Shown piece by piece: positions 58,027 through 64,000 of a stretch of 64,000 nucleotides of DNA (its first letter is position 1; every line of letters begins with the position of its first letter). The DNA comes from Microlunatus sp. Gsoil 973. GTDB taxonomy: Bacteria > Actinomycetota > Actinomycetes > Propionibacteriales > Propionibacteriaceae. Under the pieces are notes generated by a model. It saw only the letters and a program-made list of their open reading frames with translations. It was not told where the DNA came from and ran no database searches. The stretch covers positions 1 through 64,000 of the forward strand of contig NZ_CP046122.1 in NCBI RefSeq assembly GCF_009707365.1. Direction: 5' to 3'. Position numbers and translations under genes: made by a program.

Positions 58027-59856
58027 GTGACTGATGAGCAGCCGACGGCGCACCGGGTGCTGCAGCGGGTCTTCGGTTATGACAGTTTCCGCGGCAGCCA
58101 GGCCGAGATCATCGAGCAACTGGTCGGTGGTGGCGATGCACTGGTGCTGATGCCGACCGGCGGTGGCAAGTCGCTGTGCTACCAGATCCCGGCGCTGGTC
58201 CGCGACGGGGTCGGCATCGTGATCTCCCCGCTCATCGCATTGATGCAGGACCAGGTGGACGCCCTGCTGGCAGTGGGCGTCCGGGCAGGATTCCTCAACT
58301 CCAGCCAGGACTTCGCGTCCCGACAGCGGACCGAGCGCGCCCTGCTGGCCGGTGATCTTGATCTGCTCTACCTTGCGCCGGAACGGCTTCGGCTACCGGC
58401 CACCCTCGAACTGCTCGACCGCGTCCATCAGCAGACCCGGATCGCGCTGTTCGCCATCGACGAGGCGCACTGTGTTTCGCAGTGGGGGCACGACTTCCGC
58501 CCGGACTACCTCGAACTGTCAGCCCTACACCGGCGGTGGCCTGACGTTCCGCGGATCGCGCTCACCGCGACCGCGACCCAGGCGACCCGCGCCGAGATCA
58601 TCGAACGTCTCGATCTCCGCCGGGCCCGGCAGTTCGTCGCCAGCTTCGACCGGCCGAACATCGGCTACCGCATCGTCGCCAAGGACAACCCTCGCCGCCA
58701 GCTGCTCGACCTGATCAGCACCGAGCACGCCGGGGACTCCGGCATCGTCTACTGCCTGTCCCGGGCCTCCGTGGAGGACACCGCCGATCTCCTGTCCCAG
58801 AAGGGGATTGCGGCCCTGCCGTACCACGCCGGCCTGGACGCCGCGACGCGCCGTGATCACCAGGCACGGTTCCTCCGCGAGGACGGCCTGATCATGGTCG
58901 CCACGATCGCGTTCGGGATGGGCATCGACAAACCGGACGTACGCTTCGTGGCCCATCTCGATCTTCCGAAGTCGGTCGAGGGCTATTACCAGGAGACCGG
59001 CCGAGCGGGCCGGGACGGGCTGCCGGCGACCGCCTGGCTGGCCTACGGCCTGCAGGATGTGGTGCAACAGCGCCGGTTGATCAACAACGGCGACGGCGAT
59101 GCCGCGTACAAGCGGCAGCAGTCGGCGCACTTGGACGCGATGCTGGCCCTGTGTGAGACGGTGCGCTGCCGGCGACAACAACTGCTGGGCTATTTCGGTC
59201 AGCAGTCCGACGCCTGCGGCAATTGCGATACCTGCCTGCAGCCGGCGGAGTCCTGGGACGGCACCATCGCCGCGCAGAAGGTGTTGTCGGCGGTGTACCG
59301 GCTGCACACGCAACGGCGCCAGCATTTCGGCGCCGGGCACATCATCGACATCCTGACCGGCAGCGTCACGGCGCGGGTCGAACAGTTCCAGCACCAGCAA
59401 CTGTCGGTGTTCGGCGTCGGAGCCGATCTTGACGCGGTCGCCTGGCGGGCGGTGATCCGGCAGCTGCTGGCCCAGGGCTACCTGGCGGTGGAGTCGGACC
59501 ACGGGACCTTGGGGCTGACGGCCCGCAGCCGGGAAGTGCTCTTCGACAACACCCCGGTGCGGTTGCGGCGCGACCCGGAGCGCAAGCGGCCGGCACGGAC
59601 CAGATCGCCGAAGACGGTGGTCGACCTGCCCGAGCAGGCGGTTCCGCTGTTCGAGCGGTTGCGGAGTTGGCGGGCCGCCACGGCCAGGGACCAGGGCATC
59701 CCGGCCTACGTCATCTTCCACGACGCCACGCTGCGCGAGATCGCCACCCGACGGCCGCAGGACCTGACCGGGCTCGCCGACATCAGTGGAGTCGGTGAGG
59801 CCAAACTCGCGCGCTACGGCGACCAGGTTCTCGCCGCGTTGCACGAGGACGGTTGA
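58027..59856 (+). CDS. recQ: ATP-dependent DNA helicase RecQ
   Basis: This 3'-5' helicase of 609 residues starts at GTG 58027. It has Walker A in MPTGGGKSLCYQIPAL, the DEAH box with the RecQ aromatic loop in IDEAHCVSQWGHDFRPDYLE, motif III ALTATATQATR and motif VI YYQETGRAGRDGLPA. The zinc module (CRRQQLLGYFG, CGNCDTC), the winged helix (YRLHTQRRQHFGAGHIIDIL) and a C-terminal HRDC domain (LFERLRSWRAATARDQGIPA onward) are all present. Full-length, intact, and probably involved in recombination repair. Confidence 0.95.
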   Translation: MTDEQPTAHRVLQRVFGYDSFRGSQAEIIEQLVGGGDALVLMPTGGGKSLCYQIPALVRDGVGIVISPLIALMQDQVDALLAVGVRAGFLNSSQDFASRQRTERALLAGDLDLLYLAPERLRLPATLELLDRVHQQTRIALFAIDEAHCVSQWGHDFRPDYLELSALHRRWPDVPRIALTATATQATRAEIIERLDLRRARQFVASFDRPNIGYRIVAKDNPRRQLLDLISTEHAGDSGIVYCLSRASVEDTADLLSQKGIAALPYHAGLDAATRRDHQARFLREDGLIMVATIAFGMGIDKPDVRFVAHLDLPKSVEGYYQETGRAGRDGLPATAWLAYGLQDVVQQRRLINNGDGDAAYKRQQSAHLDAMLALCETVRCRRQQLLGYFGQQSDACGNCDTCLQPAESWDGTIAAQKVLSAVYRLHTQRRQHFGAGHIIDILTGSVTARVEQFQHQQLSVFGVGADLDAVAWRAVIRQLLAQGYLAVESDHGTLGLTARSREVLFDNTPVRLRRDPERKRPARTRSPKTVVDLPEQAVPLFERLRSWRAATARDQGIPAYVIFHDATLREIATRRPQDLTGLADISGVGEAKLARYGDQVLAALHEDG

Positions 59857-59866
59857 ACCTCAGCGT

Positions 59867-60130
59867 TCAGTCCTCGTCATCCCCGCCCGGCAGGCCGTCC
59901 CAGATCTCTTTGCAGTCCGGACAGATCGGAAACCGCTCCGGGTCGCGACTGGGCACCCAGACCTTGCCGCAGAGCGCCACCACCGGCGTCCCCATCACCA
60001 TGGCCTCGGTCAACTTGTCCTTGGGCACGAAATGACTGAACCGTTCGGAGTCGCCCTCGTCGTACCGGTACTCGGTCTCGGTACGGTCGTCGACGATCGT
60101 CTCCGCGCCCGGGCTCAACTGCTGGCTCAT
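59867..60130 (-). CDS. DUF3039 family protein
   Basis: The protein has 87 residues from ATG 60130 (MSQQLSPGAETIVDDRTETE); the frame is open to 60262, but TAGGAT seven bases before 60130 and the family start support the shorter form. It contains HFVPKDKLTEAMVMGTPVVA followed by LCGKVWVPSRD and FPICPDCKEIWDGL, that is C...C-x-x-C, with the histidine a likely zinc site. Actinobacteria only, unknown function, usually beside an SF2 helicase as here. Confidence 0.85.
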   Translation of the reverse strand: MSQQLSPGAETIVDDRTETEYRYDEGDSERFSHFVPKDKLTEAMVMGTPVVALCGKVWVPSRDPERFPICPDCKEIWDGLPGGDDED

Positions 60131-60209
60131 GCGCACCATCCTATGTCGCCCATTGTCCGGCTGATCCTGGCGCGGGATGGGATGAGCAAGGGGGCCGGGA
60201 ACAAAGCGA

Positions 60210-60240
60210 TTGACCTCAACCTGGGATGAGGTGGTGGACT
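60210..60240 (+). promoter_or_regulatory. MerR-type promoter of the second MFS gene
   Basis: TTGACC (60210-60215) is followed by a 19-base spacer and a weak -10 TGGACT (60235-60240). The spacer holds the dyad ACCTCAACCT/GGGATGAGGT (60213-60232, 8 of 10 positions inverted). Overlong spacer plus CCTCAA dyad is the mark of promoters activated by MerR-family proteins. The GTG start follows six bases after the -10. Confidence 0.6.
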
Positions 60241-60246
60241 TGTCCC

Positions 60247-61641
60247 GTGACAAGCCCAGCAACCGATCCGGTGACCCTCGACAGCCCCGAACAACCTGCC
60301 GTCAGCAGGAAAGCTCTGACCATCGGGTTGTGCGCGGTCATCGTCGGGATCGCGTTCGAGGCGGCGGCGGTCGCGACCGCCATGCCGGTGGCCGCCCGGC
60401 AACTGCACGGGCTGGGCGCCTACGCGTGGGCCTACTCGCTGTTCACCATCGGCATGCTGTTCTCGACCGTCGTCGGCGGCCGGCTGAGCGACCGGATCGG
60501 GCCGGCCAAACCGCTGGTTCTCGGTATGATTATCTTTGCCGGCGGCCTGGTGATCGGCGGCACCTCGGTCAGTTGGTTGATGCTGATCTTCGGGCGGCTG
60601 GTCCAGGGGCTCGGCGGCGGCATGCTGAACACCGCCGCCTACGTCTGCATCGCCCAGGTGTTCCCGCCGGCGCAGCGGCCACGGATGTTCACCTACATCT
60701 CCATGGCCTGGGTGCTGCCCGGTATCGCCGGGCCGGCGGCCGCGGCCTGGATCACCCACACCCTCAGCTGGCACTGGGCCTTCTTCGCCGTCCTGCCGGT
60801 GCTCGGCTTCGGCGCCCTGATGCTGGCCCCGACGCTGCGGATGTTGCTCCGCCGCGGGCTGCCGCCGAGCACCGAAGCCCAGGGTGCCCCTGCGCCGATC
60901 TGGGCCGCCACCCTCGCCGCACTGTCAGCAGTCGCCATCCAGTACGCGGGCCAGCGGTTGGACCTGCTTGCCATCCTTCCGGCGGCGGCGGGCATCGTCG
61001 GTCTGGCGGTCAGCCTGCCCCGACTGATGCCGCCGCGGTTCATGCGGTTGGCCCGCGGTCTCCCCGCGGTGGTGCTGACCCGGATGCTGCTGCCCGGCGC
61101 GTTCTTCGGCGCCGAGGCGTTCGTCCCGCTGATGCTGGTGGAACAACGGCATCTGGCGCTCACCCTGGCCGGCGGTGTGCTGACCGTCGGGTCCGTCGGC
61201 TGGTTCGCCGGCGCCTGGGTGCAGTCCCAGCGCTGGATGACGCTGCGCCGGGACCGGATGGTCATGTTGGGCACCGCCTGCGTTGCCGCCGGTGTCGGCC
61301 TGATCACCGTCGCGGCTCTGCTGCCGACCTCCTGGATCGGGCTGGTGGCGATCGCCTGGATCATCGCCGCGTTCGGGATGGGGGTCGCCACGGCGAGTTC
61401 GACGGTGGCCACCATGTCGTTCTCCTCCGACGCCGAACAGGGCCGCAACGCGTCCTCGCTGAACCTCGGTGACGCCCTGGGATCCGGTCTGTTCGTGGGG
61501 ATCTCCGGCTCGGTGTTCACCGCATTGCGGTCCGGCGGTGACCTGGCCACCACCTTCGGTTCCGCCTTCCTGGTGATGGCCTTCGTCGGTGCCCTCAGCG
61601 TCTTCGCCTCGAGCCGGATCGGTCGGGTGCCCGAGCACTGA
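60247..61641 (+). CDS. MFS transporter, drug-export type
   Basis: The protein has 464 residues from GTG 60247 (MTSPATDPVTLDSPEQPAVS); an upstream in-frame start would lie inside the promoter. It has about 14 helices, as in the DHA2 group. Motif A is seen in GGRLSDRIGPAKPLVLG and motif C-like glycine pattern in SMAWVLPGIAGPAAAAWITH; GRLVQGLGGGMLNTAAYVCI is typical of export proteins. A MerR-type promoter suggests induction by a drug or oxidant. No merR gene is adjacent. Confidence 0.85.
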   Translation: MTSPATDPVTLDSPEQPAVSRKALTIGLCAVIVGIAFEAAAVATAMPVAARQLHGLGAYAWAYSLFTIGMLFSTVVGGRLSDRIGPAKPLVLGMIIFAGGLVIGGTSVSWLMLIFGRLVQGLGGGMLNTAAYVCIAQVFPPAQRPRMFTYISMAWVLPGIAGPAAAAWITHTLSWHWAFFAVLPVLGFGALMLAPTLRMLLRRGLPPSTEAQGAPAPIWAATLAALSAVAIQYAGQRLDLLAILPAAAGIVGLAVSLPRLMPPRFMRLARGLPAVVLTRMLLPGAFFGAEAFVPLMLVEQRHLALTLAGGVLTVGSVGWFAGAWVQSQRWMTLRRDRMVMLGTACVAAGVGLITVAALLPTSWIGLVAIAWIIAAFGMGVATASSTVATMSFSSDAEQGRNASSLNLGDALGSGLFVGISGSVFTALRSGGDLATTFGSAFLVMAFVGALSVFASSRIGRVPEH

Positions 61642-61696
61642 CTCGCCGGTGAGTCGGGTTCGGTCGGATGGCCGGCCTCGTCTACAGTTCTGACGC

Positions 61697-63475
61697 GTGA
61701 CTGCCCAGCCCGAACCGCGTGACCTGGCGACCGGGCAGGACCAGCTGATGCGGGCCGCCACCGGCCTGCCCCCGGCATTCCCGAACCGGGCCGCCTGGGG
61801 GACGACGAAGCAGTTGCGGGCCTGGCAGGCCGCGGCCCTGGAGAAGTACTTCGCCGACAATCCGAAGGATTTCCTGGCGGTCGCCACGCCCGGTGCCGGC
61901 AAGACGTCCTTCGCGCTCACCCTGGCGGCCAACCTGTTCGCCCGGCGGACGATCGACCGGGTTGTCGTCGTCGCACCGACGGAGCACCTGAAGACCCAGT
62001 GGGCCGAAGCCGCGGACAAGATCAATATCCCGATCGACCCCAACTTCGGCAGCAAACAGGGCAGGACGAGCAAGGATTTCAAGGGGATCGCCCTGACCTA
62101 TGCCGGCGTCGCCGCCAACCCGCTGGCCCTGCGGATCCGGGTCGAGGGGTTCAAGACGTTGGTGATCCTCGATGAAGTGCACCACGCCGGGGACTCGATG
62201 GGCTGGGGCGACGCGGTCCGGGAGGCGTTCGAGCCGGCGACAAGGCGGCTGGCGCTGACCGGTACGCCGTTTCGATCCGACGCCAACCCGATCCCGTTCG
62301 TCCGCTACGAGCCGGACGGCTCCGGGGCGCTGCGGTCGGTCGCCGACTACTCCTACGGCTACGGCCCGGCGCTGCAGGACGGCATCGTCCGGCCGGTGCT
62401 GTTCATGGCCTACTCCGGCGACATGCACTGGCGTACCAAGGCCGGTGACGAGGTCGCCGCCCGGCTCGGCGAGCCACTGACCAGGGACCTGACCAACCAG
62501 GCGTTGCGCACCGCGCTCGACCCGTCCGGTTCCTGGATCCCGGCCGTGCTCACCGCCGCCGACCAGCGACTGACCGAGGTACGCCAGCACGTTCCCGATG
62601 CCGGCGGGCTGGTGATCGCCACCGACCAGACCCATGCCAGGGCGTACGCGGACATCCTCAAGTCGATCACCGGCCGGAAACCGGTACTGGTGCTCAGCGA
62701 CGAGGCCCAGTCCGGTCGCAGGATCAGCAAGTTCGCCGCCGGGGACGACCGGTGGATGGTCGCCGTCCGGATGGTCTCCGAAGGCGTCGACGTGCCGCGA
62801 CTGGCCGTCGGTGTGTACGCCACCATGACCGCGACGCCGTTGTTCTTCGCCCAGGCCGTCGGCCGGTTCGTCCGGGCCCGGGCCAAGGGTGAGACCGCGT
62901 CGGTGTTCCTGCCCAGCGCGCCGCATCTGCTGCGCTACGCCGCGGACATGGAGGTGGAACGCGATCACGCCCTGAAACCGCGGTCGGAGGACGAGGCACA
63001 ACTGCTGGTCGAGGCCGAGCGGACCGAGAACGAACCCGACGCTGATCTCGACGGTGAGCACTCCTTCGCCGCGCTGGCCAGCGACGCCGACTTCGATCGG
63101 GTGGTCTTCGACGGCGGTGAGTTCGGACTCGGGGCCTATCGGGGCAGTGACGACGAACTGGACTATCTCGGCATTCCCGGGCTGTTGGAGGCCGATCAGG
63201 TCAAGGACCTGTTGCGGCAGCACCAGGCCAGACAGGTGGCCCGCGGCGGCGCGGAGCCCCCGGAGTCCTACAGCACCCACCGCAGGCTGCGCGAGTTGCG
63301 CAAGGAGCTGAACGGGCTGGTCGCCGCCTGGCATCACCGGACCGGCAAGCCGCACGGCATGATCCATGCCGCGCTGGTCTCCGAGTGCGGCGGGCCGCCG
63401 AGCGCGGTGGCCGCCGAAGATCAACTCCAGCAGCGGATCGACACCATCCGCCAGTGGGCGGTCTCAGGAACCTGA
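61697..63475 (+). CDS. DEAD/DEAH-box (SF2) helicase, restriction-type
   Basis: The 592-residue protein has TPGAGKTSFALTLAANLFAR (Walker A), LVILDEVHHAGDSMGWGDAV (DEVH), LALTGTPFRSD (motif III), and QAVGRFVRARAKGETASVFL (motif VI) in the second RecA-like domain. It is the stand-alone helicase that in actinobacteria lies with DUF3039, and it resembles the helicase part of type III/I restriction subunits without a nuclease. TACAGT lies eight bases before the GTG. The stop overlaps the convergent extensin-like gene by 12 bases. The role is probably DNA repair or RNA metabolism. Confidence 0.85.
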   Translation: MTAQPEPRDLATGQDQLMRAATGLPPAFPNRAAWGTTKQLRAWQAAALEKYFADNPKDFLAVATPGAGKTSFALTLAANLFARRTIDRVVVVAPTEHLKTQWAEAADKINIPIDPNFGSKQGRTSKDFKGIALTYAGVAANPLALRIRVEGFKTLVILDEVHHAGDSMGWGDAVREAFEPATRRLALTGTPFRSDANPIPFVRYEPDGSGALRSVADYSYGYGPALQDGIVRPVLFMAYSGDMHWRTKAGDEVAARLGEPLTRDLTNQALRTALDPSGSWIPAVLTAADQRLTEVRQHVPDAGGLVIATDQTHARAYADILKSITGRKPVLVLSDEAQSGRRISKFAAGDDRWMVAVRMVSEGVDVPRLAVGVYATMTATPLFFAQAVGRFVRARAKGETASVFLPSAPHLLRYAADMEVERDHALKPRSEDEAQLLVEAERTENEPDADLDGEHSFAALASDADFDRVVFDGGEFGLGAYRGSDDELDYLGIPGLLEADQVKDLLRQHQARQVARGGAEPPESYSTHRRLRELRKELNGLVAAWHHRTGKPHGMIHAALVSECGGPPSAVAAEDQLQQRIDTIRQWAVSGT

Positions 63476-64000
63476 CGGCCGCGCTGCCGTGCGGCGCAGG
63501 AAACTGCGCCAGTGCTCGTCGCCGTCGTCGACGGTGCCGCCGGTCTTCGTCGCCTGCAGCACGTCGCCGGTCGCCTCCCGGGTCTGTCTGTCCCATTCGC
63601 CGGTGATCGGCACCGGCTTGTCCCAGACATGGGTGAGCATGCCCTGGATCGCCTGCACCTGGCTCGGGGAGTCCGGGTCGAAGGTCGAGAGGTGATCACC
63701 GGATCGGCCGTTGTCGATGTGGATGTGGTTGTCATGGTCGGCGTTGTAGAGGTAGGTCAGCACATAGGCGAAATGCAGGTGCAGGCTCGCCGCCAGGGCC
63801 CAGTAACGGGTCCGGAAATAGTGCAGCCGGGATCCCGAATAGTGCCTCCAGATGTCGTACCGGCAGGACACCTGGACGGCGCCGTCGGTGACCAGGCGGG
63901 ACAGGTCGAAGGCCCGGCCGGCGTCGTGCCAGGAGGTGCAGCCGGGATGCCCGTCCAGCCAGGAACCGTAGGTCCACACCTGGTCGGGCCGACTGCCGCC
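63464..64000 (-). CDS. Extensin-like family protein, C-terminal part, cut by right edge
   Basis: At least 178 residues are visible; the start lies beyond the edge. The segment HPGCTSWHDAGRAFDLSRL and the metal-binding-looking DHDNHIHIDNGRSGDHLSTF recall the extensin-like C-terminal domain of bacterial secreted proteins, which share a D-alanyl-D-alanine carboxypeptidase-like (LAS) metal site with HxH near the end. A peptidoglycan-binding-like helical tail follows (VQAIQGMLTHVWDKPVPITG, EWDRQTREATGDVLQATKTG). It is probably secreted and acts on the wall, which cannot be checked without its N-terminus. Confidence 0.6.
   Translation of the reverse strand, partial: GGSRPDQVWTYGSWLDGHPGCTSWHDAGRAFDLSRLVTDGAVQVSCRYDIWRHYSGSRLHYFRTRYWALAASLHLHFAYVLTYLYNADHDNHIHIDNGRSGDHLSTFDPDSPSQVQAIQGMLTHVWDKPVPITGEWDRQTREATGDVLQATKTGGTVDDGDEHWRSFLRRTAARPSGS

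Overview
The window is high-GC DNA from an actinobacterium. It carries a WhiB2-type regulator, coenzyme F420 genes (cofD and cofE homologues), and several families largely confined to Actinobacteria (DUF3039, DUF3499, DUF5719, TIGR03089). A member of the Propionibacteriales such as a Microlunatus-like organism fits the gene content and codon style, but that placement is inference. No rRNA, tRNA, CRISPR array or insertion sequence was recognised.

Left part, 1-20.9 kb. Many genes are broken by single-base frame changes, very densely in 1-8.4 kb, then more sparsely up to about 20.55 kb; none was noticed to the right of that. Where the expected protein is clear, the breaks look like gained or lost bases in short runs, so sequencing or assembly error is more likely than decay. 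The region holds a minus-strand pair (a large unrecognised lipoprotein coupled to a periplasmic-binding-protein-like lipoprotein) and a plus-strand polymorphic toxin locus (WXG100-like protein, helical partner, RHS/YD-repeat protein ending in a HINT domain and a toxin resembling family 30, immunity protein, and a second coupled small gene). Next come a transmembrane Ser/Thr kinase, a GH2 beta-mannosidase joined in frame to a RidA domain, an acyl-CoA dehydrogenase, a WYL regulator divergent from a VOC protein across a clear operator, an APC permease and an LCP protein.

Middle, 21-38 kb. A second LCP protein and a GT2 glycosyltransferase are followed by about 680 bp of degenerate repeats whose arms resemble the 3' end of the neighbouring GntR/UTRA regulator gene. 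That regulator diverges, across a TTGTC/GACAA operator, from a tightly overlapping myo-inositol catabolic operon (iolC, Cgl0159-type aldolase, iolB, iolD, iolE, an iolG-like gene, mmsA/iolA and an epimerase). TIGR03089, GDP-mannose synthesis (manC), and the F420 genes cofE and cofD follow.

Right part, 38-64 kb. A conserved actinobacterial envelope and housekeeping block contains whiB, a very large membrane GT2 protein, DUF5719, a TetR-controlled FAD monooxygenase, a metallopeptidase-family protein, DUF3499, Trm112-like, SIS, a cation diffusion facilitator, aroQ, LysR, an aldo/keto reductase and ahcY. It is followed by a coupled kinase/Rsm22/dioxygenase trio, SixA, an MFS transporter, recQ, DUF3039, a second MFS gene behind a MerR-type promoter, an SF2 helicase and an extensin-like protein cut by the right edge. 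Many monocistronic genes show a TANNNT box 6-8 nt before the start codon, the geometry of leaderless transcripts.
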